DNA of 64,000 nucleotides from an uncultured Clostridia bacterium (GTDB lineage Bacteria > Bacillota > Clostridia > UMGS1810), in assembly GCA_934481345.1 (NCBI GenBank), contig CAKSPF010000001.1, forward strand, positions 124,001-188,000, given 5' to 3'. Shown in pieces: positions 43,045-52,869 of this stretch (positions are counted from its first letter, which is position 1; each line of letters starts with the position of its first letter). The notes beneath the pieces are model-generated. The model made no database searches. It worked only from the letters and a program-made list of their open reading frames with translations, and was not told the origin of the DNA. The position numbers and the translations under genes are program-made.

Positions 43045-43983
43045 TTATGATTTTGATTCCATTTCATTCATAAGTCTGCTGTTAAGAGCCTCGGCAGCAT
43101 TATAACCCATTTTTTTCTGTCTATGATTCATTGCGGCGACCTCAACGACAACGGCAAGATTACGTCCCGGTTTGACCGGTATTGTAAGCGAAGGGACTTT
43201 TATACCCAAAAGCTCGGTATATTCGGTTGTAAGACCTAATCTGTCGTATTGTTTCTTTGCCTGCCAGACCTCAAGATTGATAATCATATCTATTTTTTCG
43301 GTATTCTTTACGGCACCCATACCGAATATCATCTTTACGTCAATAATTCCTATACCTCTTAATTCAATAAAATGCCTTATAATATCCGGGGCACTGCCCA
43401 AAAGCGATTTGTCTGACACGCGCTTTACTTCAACCGCGTCGTCCGCAACAAGTCTGTGACCTCTTTTCACAAGCTCTATTGCCGTTTCGCTCTTTCCTAC
43501 GCCGCTGTCGCCGAGCAGAAGAACACCTTCTCCGTAGACCTCCACAAGCACGCCGTGCGTTGTCATACGCGGAGCAAGTTCAATGTTAAGCAGTGCAATA
43601 AGTGCGCTTACAAACCTTGATGTGGACATTTTGGTTCTTGCAAGGGTTGTATTATACTTTTTTGCAAGTTCATACATTTCATCCGGTATTTCCATTTCCC
43701 TGGTAACAATAACAACGGGAAGCTTTTTGTCAAACAATTTTTCAAGCGACTGCGTTTTTTGTTCCGAAGTCATTTTGTTGATATATGATATTTCTACCTT
43801 ACCTATAACCTGTATTCTCGTATTGTCAAAATAATCGAAAAATCCGGCTATCTGAAGGCTCGGACGGTTAACCTCATTATTTACGATTTCCACTTCATCA
43901 AAATCACTTGAAGTATAAATCATTTCCAGTCCGAATTCATCAATAACTTTTTTCAGTTTTACACTGAACAGACGTTCCTCCAT
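43045..43983 (-). CDS. hprK: HPr kinase/phosphorylase
   Basis: 312 aa. Phosphorylates HPr on Ser46, the signal that activates CcpA. N-terminal Hpr_kinase_N domain; C-terminal kinase with THGVLVEVYGEGVLLLGDSG, Walker A GDSGVGKS (158-165), VADDAVEV and the HPrK signature ELRGIGIIDVKMIFG. Its presence matches the cre-like operator at 30866. First gene of the seven-gene run to dnaE. Confidence 0.95.
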   Translation of the reverse strand: MEERLFSVKLKKVIDEFGLEMIYTSSDFDEVEIVNNEVNRPSLQIAGFFDYFDNTRIQVIGKVEISYINKMTSEQKTQSLEKLFDKKLPVVIVTREMEIPDEMYELAKKYNTTLARTKMSTSRFVSALIALLNIELAPRMTTHGVLVEVYGEGVLLLGDSGVGKSETAIELVKRGHRLVADDAVEVKRVSDKSLLGSAPDIIRHFIELRGIGIIDVKMIFGMGAVKNTEKIDMIINLEVWQAKKQYDRLGLTTEYTELLGIKVPSLTIPVKPGRNLAVVVEVAAMNHRQKKMGYNAAEALNSRLMNEMESKS

Positions 43984-44172
43984 AAATTCACCTCATAAAA
44001 TTTAATATATGTCAAAAATTTTATAGCTATATGTATCTAAGTATAATATTAACACAAACCATCCCACAAATCAATACAAAGCAATAAATTTGGCACGGTA
44101 TTTTTAAAACATATTTATTGCATATGTATTAAATTCAAAACATGTCCTAAGAGAATTTTGTCAAAATACATA

Positions 44173-44240
44173 TTGTTTTTTACTTAGACCGGTGCTATAA
44201 TAAACCATAACAAAACCGCAGTGCAAAAGCACGGCGGTTA
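44173..44240 (+). promoter_or_regulatory. Promoter and leader hairpin of the cation/proton antiporter gene
   Basis: TTGTTT (44173-44178), 17-bp spacer, TATAAT (44196-44201). The leader then holds a nested hairpin: AACCGC/GCGGTT outside (44214-44219, 44234-44239) and GTGC/GCAC with an AAAA loop inside. No T run follows, so it is not a terminator. The rest of 43984-44172 is AT-rich with nothing I can name. Confidence 0.6.
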
Positions 44241-44266
44241 ATAAATTCGGATATGGTGATACTAAA

Positions 44267-45484
44267 ATGCAAAACTATCTTATTTTTCGTGATCTTGCAA
44301 TAATTCTTGTTGCCGCCAAACTGTGCGGTATTATTGCAAGAAAATGCAATGTTCCGCAGGTTGTCGGCGAAATAATTGCCGGGCTGTTAATCGGACCTGT
44401 GGCAACGCTTGTATTGGGACTGTTCAAACCCGGTATGCATCTCGTTGCACCAAGCTCGTTTTTAAGTCAAATGGCAGAAATCGGCGTTATACTTCTGATG
44501 TTCAGTGCCGGGCTCGGCACTAATTTGCAGGATTTAATGAAGACCGGTGTAACGGCATTTGTGGTAGCATGTACAGGCGTTATTGTTCCGCTGATTTTTG
44601 GCACATTGCTTTACATGACGTTTTACGGATTTGCAGCAATCGGAACAGCACATTTTTATAAAGCTGTTTTCATAGGCGTAGTCCTTACCGCAACAAGTGT
44701 AAGCATAACGGTAAAAACTCTTGCGGAGCTTGGCAAGCTTAAAACCACTCTCGGAACAACAATTGTAAGCGCAGCAATTATTGATGATGTCATCGGTATA
44801 ATAGTTCTTACCGTTGTCATCGGTACCGGCAGTGGAAAATCGGACGCAAATGCTGCGGTTGTTGTGCTTAAAAGCCTTTTGTTCTTTGCAGTATCGGGAT
44901 TCGGCGGATATTTTGTATATAAAATATTCAAAAAGCTTGACAAAGCATATCTGCACACTCAGAGAATACCAATACTCGGTCTTGCCTTCTGTATGATTCT
45001 GTCATATGCGGCAGAGAAATATTTCGGAGTTGCCGATATTACGGGGGCCTTTGTGGCAGGCGTTATATTATGTAACATCCGTGACGCGCAGTACATAGAA
45101 CGCAAAATGAACATTAACTCATATATGCTGTTCGGTCCGATATTTTTTGCAAGTATAGGAATAAAAACCGAAATTTCCGGTGTTACCGCATCAATACTGC
45201 TGTTTTCGCTGGCATTTGTTGCCGTAGCGCTTATTGCAAAAATAATCGGATGCGGACTGGCGGCAAAGTCATTCGGCTTTTCAAACAGTGATTCGCTCAA
45301 GGTCGGTGTAGGAATGATGACGCGCGGAGAGGTAGCTTTGATTGTAGCACAGAAAGGTCTTTCCGTCGGACTTATGGAGCCGGTATATTTCACCCCGGTA
45401 ATACTGCTTATAATATGTTCATCGGTACTTACACCGATAGTTTTAAAAATTCTGTACAAAGAAAAACCGGCAACGGTTAATTAA
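44267..45484 (+). CDS. CPA2-type cation:proton antiporter
   Basis: 405-aa, about twelve-helix Na+(K+)/H+ exchanger of the CPA2 family. Seen: CNVPQVVGEIIAGLLIGP, LLMFSAGLGTNLQDLM, SAAIIDDVIGIIVLTVV with the two-Asp ion site, and FASIGIKTE. No RCK/TrkA domain follows. Role in pH and sodium balance (family). Confidence 0.87.
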   Translation: MQNYLIFRDLAIILVAAKLCGIIARKCNVPQVVGEIIAGLLIGPVATLVLGLFKPGMHLVAPSSFLSQMAEIGVILLMFSAGLGTNLQDLMKTGVTAFVVACTGVIVPLIFGTLLYMTFYGFAAIGTAHFYKAVFIGVVLTATSVSITVKTLAELGKLKTTLGTTIVSAAIIDDVIGIIVLTVVIGTGSGKSDANAAVVVLKSLLFFAVSGFGGYFVYKIFKKLDKAYLHTQRIPILGLAFCMILSYAAEKYFGVADITGAFVAGVILCNIRDAQYIERKMNINSYMLFGPIFFASIGIKTEISGVTASILLFSLAFVAVALIAKIIGCGLAAKSFGFSNSDSLKVGVGMMTRGEVALIVAQKGLSVGLMEPVYFTPVILLIICSSVLTPIVLKILYKEKPATVN

Positions 45485-45510
45485 TAAAATAACCAAGGGG
45501 GAAATTCACA

Positions 45511-46017
45511 ATGAAACATTCAAAAACACAGAAAATGATTTACACTGCACTTTTTGCGGCGCTGGCATGCGTTGCAACTATGGTTATACATATTCCGATA
45601 ACCATAACTCAGGGATACATAAACCTCGGTGACTGCATTGTTCTGCTTGCCGGATTTATGCTCGGACCGGTATACGGCACAATTGCCGCAGGAATCGGAA
45701 GTGCATTTGCAGATATTCTCCTGTTATATGCCGCATATGCTCCTGCCACTTTTGTCATAAAAGCGCTTATGGCGCTTGTTGCCGCACTTATATACCGTTT
45801 TCCGCAAAAAAGCACGGTACGTCTTGTGCTTGCAGGAATAGTTGCCGAGCTTATAATGGTGTTCGGATACTTTGGATTTGAATGCATATTATATAAATAT
45901 GCAAGCGCCGCACTGGCAGTACCGCTTAATTCCATCCAGGCTCTTGCCGGAATTATCGTTGCGTCGGTTTTAATTAAGGTTTTCTCAAAAGTTGATGCAA
46001 TAAAAAAACAGTTTTAA
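45511..46017 (+). CDS. ECF transporter S component
   Basis: 168-aa substrate-binding membrane subunit of an energy-coupling factor transporter, six helices. Seen: YTALFAALACVATMVIHIPI and GYINLGDCIVLLAGFMLGPVYG, the HmpT/PanT-like group. The vitamin cannot be fixed; pantothenate- or HMP-like is possible. EcfA and EcfT are elsewhere. Close behind the antiporter gene. Confidence 0.8.
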   Translation: MKHSKTQKMIYTALFAALACVATMVIHIPITITQGYINLGDCIVLLAGFMLGPVYGTIAAGIGSAFADILLLYAAYAPATFVIKALMALVAALIYRFPQKSTVRLVLAGIVAELIMVFGYFGFECILYKYASAALAVPLNSIQALAGIIVASVLIKVFSKVDAIKKQF

Positions 46018-46041
46018 AATTTTGATTTGGAGATTAAGCGC

Positions 46042-46620
46042 ATGAACTATAGCAAAAGCGAATTTATGCAGCACACACAATCGTGGAAAAAACTGTTAAA
46101 TGACTATTGTTTCCCGACTTGGGATGACTTACCGTCATTTGATTTATACATGGATCAGGTAATTGCTCTTATGAACGATTACCTGAGTGTTTTTGTTCCG
46201 TCAGGAAGCACGCAGGCATCCGCCATGACACCGCCCATGATTAACAACTACGTTAAGCTCAAAGTAATGCCTGCACCGCGGAAAAAGAAATACTCCAAAA
46301 TACATCTTGCATATTTAATCATGATAAGCTCATTAAAGCAAGCTCTGAACATACCGTCAATACAAAAAATCATACCGCTTTTAGACAATGAAAACGACAT
46401 CAGACTCATGTATGAAGCTTTTTCTGAAAATCAGCAAAAAACGTTTTCATACATTGCCGGTAAAATATCTTCTGTAGCAGAACCTGTTTTTGAGTCCGAA
46501 GACAGCTCTGCGGAAAAAATGCATAACCTTACCGTTCGGATTGCACTGAGTGCAAATATATTTAAAGTTATGACAGAAGATATAATATCATCGGCAAACG
46601 CCGACGACAAAACCGACTAA
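46042..46620 (+). CDS. DUF1836 family protein
   Basis: 192-aa cytoplasmic protein of unknown function, DUF1836. Seen: MTPPMINNYVKLKVMPAPRKKKYSKIHLAYLIMI, which looks like a MerR-type winged helix (NNYVKxxxMP as the recognition turn), so DNA binding is plausible. ATG at 46042 has GGAG nine bases upstream; the TTG five codons earlier is that ribosome site. Probable operon with ECF-S and GDPD. Confidence 0.75.
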   Translation: MNYSKSEFMQHTQSWKKLLNDYCFPTWDDLPSFDLYMDQVIALMNDYLSVFVPSGSTQASAMTPPMINNYVKLKVMPAPRKKKYSKIHLAYLIMISSLKQALNIPSIQKIIPLLDNENDIRLMYEAFSENQQKTFSYIAGKISSVAEPVFESEDSSAEKMHNLTVRIALSANIFKVMTEDIISSANADDKTD

Positions 46621-46647
46621 AAAATCCGTGATATGGAGCGCTGAAAA

Positions 46648-47364
46648 ATGGATACCGTAAAATTCAAAAAAAGAAACGTTAAAGTCATAGCCCACCGCGG
46701 GCTGAGCGGTATTGAAGCCGAAAATACAAATGCATCCTTTGTCGCTGCGGCAAACCGCTCTTACTTCGGAATAGAAACCGATGTACACAAAACTATTGAC
46801 GGAGTATTTGTCGTAATACATGATGATGACACATCGCGTATATCCGATGAAAACATAGTTATAGAAGAAAGCACCTATGCAGAACTTCAGAAAATCAATA
46901 TTAAGGACACCGATTCATCTCTAAGGTGCGACCTTAAAATCCCGACTTTCGGCGAATATCTGCGAATTTGCAGCCGATATGGCAAAATGGCTGTTGTGGA
47001 GCTTAAAAACAGCTTTCCCGCAGATGATATTAAAAAAATAATCGCTGTTGTAAAAGCACACTGTTATCTGAAAAACACTGTGTTTATTTCATTTGATTTC
47101 GACAATTTGGTTAACTTGCGAAAAGAACTGCCCGTTCAAAAAATTCAGTTTTTGACAAAGAATTTCTCGGATGAGATTTTAAGCAAACTGACAGAACATA
47201 AGTTTGACATTGACATTTATTACAAATCGCTTACAAAAGAAGTTGTAAAAAAACTCAAGGCAAATAACATAGAAATCAATTGCTGGACCTGCAATGATAA
47301 AAAATGCGGCGAGAAGCTTGCGGAACTCGGTGCAGACTATATTACAACAAATATTCTCGAATAG
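46648..47364 (+). CDS. Glycerophosphodiester phosphodiesterase
   Basis: 238-aa GDPD family enzyme that splits glycerophosphodiesters to glycerol-3-phosphate and an alcohol. Seen: VIAHRGLSGIEAENTNASF with catalytic His, GIETDVHKTIDGVFVVIHDDD with metal Glu/Asp and second His, VELKNS, and NCWTCND. No signal peptide, so it is cytoplasmic. Last of the 45511-47364 genes. Confidence 0.88.
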   Translation: MDTVKFKKRNVKVIAHRGLSGIEAENTNASFVAAANRSYFGIETDVHKTIDGVFVVIHDDDTSRISDENIVIEESTYAELQKINIKDTDSSLRCDLKIPTFGEYLRICSRYGKMAVVELKNSFPADDIKKIIAVVKAHCYLKNTVFISFDFDNLVNLRKELPVQKIQFLTKNFSDEILSKLTEHKFDIDIYYKSLTKEVVKKLKANNIEINCWTCNDKKCGEKLAELGADYITTNILE

Positions 47365-47428
47365 ATTTTTTATCCGGAGCTTAAAATCAAAAATTTTTCA
47401 AAAAAGTAAATTTTTTTGGTTTTAGGTA

Positions 47429-47457
47429 TAGACAAAACAAATACTTTGTGATATAAT
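47429..47457 (+). promoter_or_regulatory. Promoter of the tRNA-Thr gene
   Basis: TAGACA (47429-47434), 17-bp spacer, TATAAT (47452-47457), 16 bp before the tRNA. Confidence 0.75.
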
Positions 47458-47472
47458 AGTTTCTGTTGTGAT

Positions 47473-47548
<76 letters not shown>

Positions 47549-47552
47549 CATT

Positions 47553-47585
47553 AAAACGGAACAAGCCCTGCTTGTTCCGTTTTTT
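47553..47585. terminator. Bidirectional terminator of tRNA-Thr and the atp operon
   Basis: AAAACGGAACAAGC (47553-47566) pairs perfectly with GCTTGTTCCGTTTT (47570-47583), loop 3 nt, T-rich on both strands. Confidence 0.88.
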
Positions 47586-47601
47586 GTATATAAATAAAGC
47601 T

Positions 47602-48012
47602 TTACCGCATATGTCTTTTTGTTACTTTGAGTCTGTTCATAGCGCGGTTTAATGCCGCCTGTATGTGATAATACTCCTGTATGCTCTGCTTTTGCCTTAA
47701 AAGCTCCTCGGCGCGGAGTTTAGCCTCATTAGCACGGCGGACATCAATTTCTTCCGGTGATTCAGCCGTATCTGCCATAACAGTTGCCTTATATGGATTA
47801 ACCGCTATAAAACCGTTGCTTATGGCTGCATAGTGCCATTTCCCGTCGTATTTATAGCGCAGTTCGCCGGCTGTCAGGCATGTAACCATAGGCTCATGCC
47901 CTGCCATAACGCCGTATTCGCCGTCTAATCCCTGAAAAACCAGCATTTCACACGGTCCGTCATAAAACTGTCTGTCGCATGAAATTATTTGCAGTTGAAA
48001 GTTCTTTGACAT
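47602..48012 (-). CDS. atpC: ATP synthase epsilon subunit
   Basis: 136-aa F1 central-stalk subunit. Seen: FQLQIISCDRQFYDGPCEMLVFQGLDGEYGVMAGHEPMVT, the conserved beta-sandwich, then a two-helix C-terminus with RRANEAKLRAEELL. ATG at 48012 has GAGGGGG upstream; the longer frame overlaps the atpD stop. Last gene of the operon. Confidence 0.92.
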   Translation of the reverse strand: MSKNFQLQIISCDRQFYDGPCEMLVFQGLDGEYGVMAGHEPMVTCLTAGELRYKYDGKWHYAAISNGFIAVNPYKATVMADTAESPEEIDVRRANEAKLRAEELLRQKQSIQEYYHIQAALNRAMNRLKVTKRHMR

Positions 48013-48029
48013 ACATATACCCCCTCGCA

Positions 48030-49424
48030 TTACTCGGCGGATATTTTCTTTGCTTTATCACGCACTTCATCAATTGTACCGACCATTAAAAATGCAGCTT
48101 CCGGGTAATCATCCATCTCACCCGATATAATTGCTTCAAATCCTTTTAATGTTTCCTCAAGCGGTACATACTTGCCCTGCATTCCCGTAAATGTTTCCGC
48201 AACGCTGAAGGGCTGCGACAAAAACTTTTGGATTTTCCTTGCACGGTAAACGGCAGTTTTATCCGCTTCATCCAGCTCATCCATACCGAGTATTGCGATA
48301 ATGTCCTGGAGTTCTTTATATTTTTGGAGCAGCTCCTGTGTTTTTCTTGCAATTTCATAATGACGCTCGCCGACTGCATCCGGTTCGAGAATACGAGATG
48401 AAGATTCCAAAGGATCTACAGCCGGGTATATTCCCTGTTCAACAATTTTCCTTGAAAGAACTGTCGTAGCGTCAAGATGTGCAAATGTAATTGCAGGTGC
48501 AGGGTCGGTCAAATCATCGGCAGGTACATAGACTGCCTGAACCGATGTAACAGAGCCGTCTTTTGTCGAAGTTATTCTCTCCTGAAGCTCGCCCATTTCG
48601 GTTGCAAGCGTCGGCTGATAGCCTACTGCGGACGGCATTCTTCCCAAAAGTGCCGACACCTCAGAGCCTGCCTGAACATATCTGAAAATATTATCAATAA
48701 ACAGCAAAACATTTTGTTTTTCCACATCCCGAAAATATTCAGCCATTGTAAGTCCTGTCTGAGCCACGCGCATTCTTGAACCGGGCGGCTCGTTCATTTG
48801 TCCGAAAACAAGCGCGGTTTTATTCAAAACACCCGATTCTTTCATTTCCATCCACAAGTCATTGCCCTCTCTTGAACGCTCCCCGACACCTGTAAATATG
48901 GAATATCCGCCGTGTTCCGTGGCAATATTGTGAATAAGCTCCTGAATAAGCACCGTCTTACCCACTCCGGCACCGCCGAACAAACCGATTTTTCCGCCCT
49001 TGGCATACGGAGCGAGAAGATCTATTACCTTTATACCTGTTTCAAGTATTTCCACAACCGGGCTTTGCTGCTCGAAGCTCGGCGGATCACGGTGAATTTC
49101 CCACTGCTGTTCGCCCGATACCGTATCGCCTCCGTCAATTGTCTGTCCGAGAACATTAAACATTCTGCCAAGCGTTTCTTTTCCGACCGGAACTTTTATA
49201 CCGCTGCCCAAAGCTTCAACCTCCATATCCTTCTGAAGACCTTCGCTCGACGTAAGCATAACAGCGCGTACCGTATTATTGCCCATATGCTGTGCAACCT
49301 CCATGACTGCGCGCTTTCCGTGATTATCAACCGACATAGCTTCCTTTATCACAGGCAGATATTCCCCGTCAAAAGCTACATCAACAACCGGTCCGAATAC
49401 TTGAACGATTTTTCCTTTATGCAT
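48030..49424 (-). CDS. atpD: ATP synthase beta subunit
   Basis: 464-aa catalytic subunit. Seen: Walker A GGAGVGKTVLIQEL, catalytic Glu in GVGERSREGNDLW, Walker B VLLFIDNIFR, PSAVGYQPTLATEMGELQERI, and the DELSEED-equivalent DELDEADK. Full length; hexamer with alpha. Confidence 0.96.
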   Translation of the reverse strand: MHKGKIVQVFGPVVDVAFDGEYLPVIKEAMSVDNHGKRAVMEVAQHMGNNTVRAVMLTSSEGLQKDMEVEALGSGIKVPVGKETLGRMFNVLGQTIDGGDTVSGEQQWEIHRDPPSFEQQSPVVEILETGIKVIDLLAPYAKGGKIGLFGGAGVGKTVLIQELIHNIATEHGGYSIFTGVGERSREGNDLWMEMKESGVLNKTALVFGQMNEPPGSRMRVAQTGLTMAEYFRDVEKQNVLLFIDNIFRYVQAGSEVSALLGRMPSAVGYQPTLATEMGELQERITSTKDGSVTSVQAVYVPADDLTDPAPAITFAHLDATTVLSRKIVEQGIYPAVDPLESSSRILEPDAVGERHYEIARKTQELLQKYKELQDIIAILGMDELDEADKTAVYRARKIQKFLSQPFSVAETFTGMQGKYVPLEETLKGFEAIISGEMDDYPEAAFLMVGTIDEVRDKAKKISAE

Positions 49425-49472
49425 TTCAAATTCACTCCTTTCAGACTTTTCCTATGCAAGCAGAGATATAAT

Positions 49473-50354
49473 CTATTTATTCTTTAAACTGTTGGCACCG
49501 CTTACAACCTCGGTTATTTCCCGGGTAATTGCAGCCTGACGTGCACGGTTATACAGCAATGAAAGCTCTCTGATCATTTCCTTTGCACTTGTTGTAGCCG
49601 CATCCATAGCCGTCATACGGGCATTTTGTTCACTGGAAAACGACTCAACCATAACACCGTACAGCAAACCGCGCAGATAACTCGGAACAAGATAATCCAT
49701 TACCTTTTTCGGCGACGGTGTAAAATCGGCGCTTCCGTACCTGAATTCATCAGGCGCATGTTTAAATGTTTCCCTGTCAAGCGGAAGAAGCTTCATCATC
49801 TGCGGTTCTGATTTAATCGGACTTACCATTGCCGTGTAAATTACTCTTACCTCATCGGTATAACCATGCACGAAAAGTTCGATCATGCTTTCCGCCATAG
49901 AACGCGCCCGATAAAAGTTTGGGTCCTGAGCCGTATACAGAAATTCGCCGTCAACAAGTATTTTTTTATTCATAAAATATGCTCTGCCGTACTGTCCGAC
50001 AACAAACAGCGCCGTATTTTTATGCTTTGCCATTTCTTCCTCTGCCATGCGAACCATTGTGTGATTAAAAGAGCCTGCCAGACCTTTGTCCGACGTAAAA
50101 ACTATGTAGCTTATCCTTTTTTCTTCTTCGGGAACATTATTGCGGTGATCAAAATAAATATGTTCAAACTCCGGTGTGTGCTCCAGTATGTCACGCATTG
50201 TACTCTGCAATCCCAAAAAATACGGTTCGGTTGCTTCAAGCTGTCTGCGTGCCTTTTTGAGCTTTGACGAAGAAATCAGATACATTGCATTTGTTATTTT
50301 CATTATCTCATTTACGCTGTTCATTCTTGTTCGGATTTCACGCATATTTGCCAT
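49473..50354 (-). CDS. atpG: ATP synthase gamma subunit
   Basis: 293-aa central rotor shaft. Seen: N-terminal MREIRTRMNSVNEIMKITNAMYLISSSKL and the C-terminal helix ARMTAMDAATTSAKEMIRELSLLYNRARQAAITREITEVVSGA, the two coiled-coil parts. Six bases after atpA. Confidence 0.95.
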   Translation of the reverse strand: MANMREIRTRMNSVNEIMKITNAMYLISSSKLKKARRQLEATEPYFLGLQSTMRDILEHTPEFEHIYFDHRNNVPEEEKRISYIVFTSDKGLAGSFNHTMVRMAEEEMAKHKNTALFVVGQYGRAYFMNKKILVDGEFLYTAQDPNFYRARSMAESMIELFVHGYTDEVRVIYTAMVSPIKSEPQMMKLLPLDRETFKHAPDEFRYGSADFTPSPKKVMDYLVPSYLRGLLYGVMVESFSSEQNARMTAMDAATTSAKEMIRELSLLYNRARQAAITREITEVVSGANSLKNK

Positions 50355-50360
50355 AGTACA

Positions 50361-51863
50361 TCACCTGCTTTTATATTCAATAACCGTATCCTTGATTTTA
50401 TTTTCAATTTCATCCGTAAGCTCACGTTTTTCATCTATTTCTTTGATTAATTCTGTCTGTGTCCGTTCAAAATACTGCAATAAATCCTGTTTAAACTGCT
50501 TCATATTTTCAAGCGGAACATCCAAAAACAGTCTGTTTTTTGCCGCACAAAGAAGAATGACTTCTTCATGAAGGCTAAGCGGATGCGAAAGCGGTTGTTT
50601 CAAAAGCTCCATCAAACGGTTGCCGTGCTCCAAAAGTTCCTTTGTTGTGCTGTCCAAATCCGAGCTAAACTGTGTGAACACTTCCATTTCCCGAAATTGC
50701 GCCAAATCAAGCCTTAAACCGCCGGATGCTTTTTTCATTGCTTTTGTCTGCGCCGCACCACCGACACGCGAAACGGAAAGTCCTACATTTACTGCCGGAC
50801 GAACTCCCGAGAAAAACAGCTCGCTTTCCAAAAAAATCTGTCCGTCTGTGATAGATATAACATTTGTCGGGATATATGCCGAAACATCGCCTGCAAGAGT
50901 TTCTATTACCGGCAGAGCGGTTATAGAGCCTCCTCCGTGTGCGTCATCCAGTCTGCTTGAACGCTCCAAAAGCCTGGAGTGCAGGTAGAATACATCTCCG
51001 GGATATGCCTCACGTCCCGGTGAGCGCTGCAGCAAAAGTGACATTTCCCTGTATGCTGCCGCGTGCTTTGACAAATCGTCATATACAATCAATACATCTC
51101 TGCCCTGCTTCATAAAATACTCTGCCATTGCAGTACCGGAATACGGTGCAATATACTGCAATGATGCAAGGTCGCTTGCAAAAGCAGACATAACAATAGT
51201 ATAGTCCATAGCACCGTGCTTTTTAAGCGTTTCCACAAGCTTTGCAACTGTAGAAGCCTTTTGTCCTATGGCTACATAGATACAAATCATATCCTGTCCT
51301 TTCTGGTTAAGAATAGTATCTATAGCTATCGAAGTTTTTCCGGTTTGACGGTCGCCTATTATCAATTCACGCTGTCCGCGTCCGATAGGAAACATGGCGT
51401 CAATTGAAAGAATACCGGTCTGAAGCGGAACCGTTACGGATTTTCTTTCGGTAACGCCCGGCGCGTCATTTTCTATAGGATAAAAATCATCGCTTTTTAT
51501 CGGTCCGAGAGCGTCGATAGGATTGCCGAGAGCATCAACAACTCTGCCTATAAACCCGCTTCCGACGGGTACTCCGGCTTTTTTTCCTGTTCTTTTTACC
51601 GCAGAGCCTTCCCTCAATCCTTTTTCACTTCCGAGCAGTATGACACCTGCCGATTTATATTCTATATTCTGAACAATACCGTATATTCCTGTTTCAAACT
51701 CAACAAGCTCGCCGTACATTGCATGGTTAATGCCATAAACATTTGCAATGCCGTCATGTATTTGTATTACGCTTCCCGTTTCGCTTACCTGTGTTTTTAA
51801 GTCAAAATTTTTTATTTCGCTTTTTAATACAGAAAGAATTTCATCCTGTCTGACAATACTCAA
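50361..51863 (-). CDS. atpA: ATP synthase alpha subunit
   Basis: 500 aa. Seen: Walker A GDRQTGKTSIAIDT, VLIVYDDLSKHAAAYREMSLLL, YPGDVFYLHSRLLERS and RVGGAAQTKAMKK with the arginine finger. The TTG at 51863 is chosen: GGAGGTGAGCAAC puts the ribosome site eight bases away, and it gives (M)SIVRQDEILSVLK, like the usual AtpA start. The earlier GTG overlaps the ribosome site itself. Confidence 0.95.
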   Translation of the reverse strand: MSIVRQDEILSVLKSEIKNFDLKTQVSETGSVIQIHDGIANVYGINHAMYGELVEFETGIYGIVQNIEYKSAGVILLGSEKGLREGSAVKRTGKKAGVPVGSGFIGRVVDALGNPIDALGPIKSDDFYPIENDAPGVTERKSVTVPLQTGILSIDAMFPIGRGQRELIIGDRQTGKTSIAIDTILNQKGQDMICIYVAIGQKASTVAKLVETLKKHGAMDYTIVMSAFASDLASLQYIAPYSGTAMAEYFMKQGRDVLIVYDDLSKHAAAYREMSLLLQRSPGREAYPGDVFYLHSRLLERSSRLDDAHGGGSITALPVIETLAGDVSAYIPTNVISITDGQIFLESELFFSGVRPAVNVGLSVSRVGGAAQTKAMKKASGGLRLDLAQFREMEVFTQFSSDLDSTTKELLEHGNRLMELLKQPLSHPLSLHEEVILLCAAKNRLFLDVPLENMKQFKQDLLQYFERTQTELIKEIDEKRELTDEIENKIKDTVIEYKSR

Positions 51864-51868
51864 GTTGC

Positions 51869-52369
51869 TCACCTCCACATAAGAATTCTGTGCAGATTGT
51901 TCAATCCGCCGAGAATGCTTTTATCATACTTTATATCACCGATTTGCAGTGTATATCCGCCAATCAGACTTTCATCGCAATTACAGTTCAGAATTACACC
52001 GTTTGTTTTTTGCATAGAGCAAATCATATCCTTTATCTTTTGCTTTTGAATGTCCGTAAGTTCTGATGCATAAGCCAGCTCTGCTTTGATGTAATTTTTC
52101 TTTTTCAAAACAGCTGCGTCATACGAATCAAAAACATCATCGGCTTCACTAATTCTGCCGTCTGCACAGAGCAAACTCCAAAAAGCTTTTGTATTTTCCG
52201 GAAACAGTCTGTCTATTATTTTTGTTTTTTCTTTGATGCTCACAGACGGATTGTCAAGAGCACCGGCAAGATTCAAATCCGAAAAAAGCTCTTTACTTAT
52301 CTGCATTTGCTGTTCGGTTACGCCAATATCCATAAGTGCTTTTGCACATACATCCGAAAAAACAGTCAT
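51869..52369 (-). CDS. atpH: ATP synthase delta subunit
   Basis: 166-aa peripheral-stalk subunit (OSCP-like). N-terminal helical FSDVCAKALMDIGVTEQQM, SLLCADGRISEADDVFD, and C-terminal GYTLQIGDIKYDKSILGGLNNL. It overlaps atpF by four bases. Confidence 0.92.
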   Translation of the reverse strand: MTVFSDVCAKALMDIGVTEQQMQISKELFSDLNLAGALDNPSVSIKEKTKIIDRLFPENTKAFWSLLCADGRISEADDVFDSYDAAVLKKKNYIKAELAYASELTDIQKQKIKDMICSMQKTNGVILNCNCDESLIGGYTLQIGDIKYDKSILGGLNNLHRILMWR

Positions 52370-52851
52370 CGCAAAGCACCTGCCTCAGCTATAAATTCAT
52401 CCAGCAGTTTTTCTTCTTCACGGCTGTCAATGCGTTTTTTCACAAGCTTATCTGCTGCAAGAAGTGCAATTTCAGCCGCTTCATCTTTTACATTCAGAAG
52501 CATTTGTTCACGTTCTCTTGCAATTTCTTTTTCGGCCTGCTCTACTCGTTTTTTTGCTTCGCACTCAGCCTGCTCCATAGCGGCATTATATGCTGCTTTT
52601 GCCTGTGTTTCTGCTTTTTTCAGTATTTCATCAGCCTCGGCATTTGCTTTTTGCAGAATATCGGAATACTGCTGTTTGGCCCTATCGGCATCTGCCTGTA
52701 CTTTTTTTGCGTCGGCAAGCTGATTTTCAATATATTCTCTGCGTTTTTCAATAACCTTCATTACCGGCTTAAACAAAAAAATTCTGAGCAATACAAACAG
52801 TATCAAAACATTTACAATATTACCGATTAACTCCCAATTCAGCGTTAACAT
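52366..52851 (-). CDS. atpF: ATP synthase b subunit
   Basis: 161 aa: one N-terminal membrane helix (IGNIVNVLILFVLLRIFLFKPV) followed by a long, charged Ala-rich coiled coil (KKVQADADRAKQQYSDILQKA...), the stator arm. GGGAGGCGAGCATAT before the ATG. Confidence 0.94.
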   Translation of the reverse strand: MLTLNWELIGNIVNVLILFVLLRIFLFKPVMKVIEKRREYIENQLADAKKVQADADRAKQQYSDILQKANAEADEILKKAETQAKAAYNAAMEQAECEAKKRVEQAEKEIAREREQMLLNVKDEAAEIALLAADKLVKKRIDSREEEKLLDEFIAEAGALR

Positions 52852-52869
52852 ATATGCTCGCCTCCCGGT

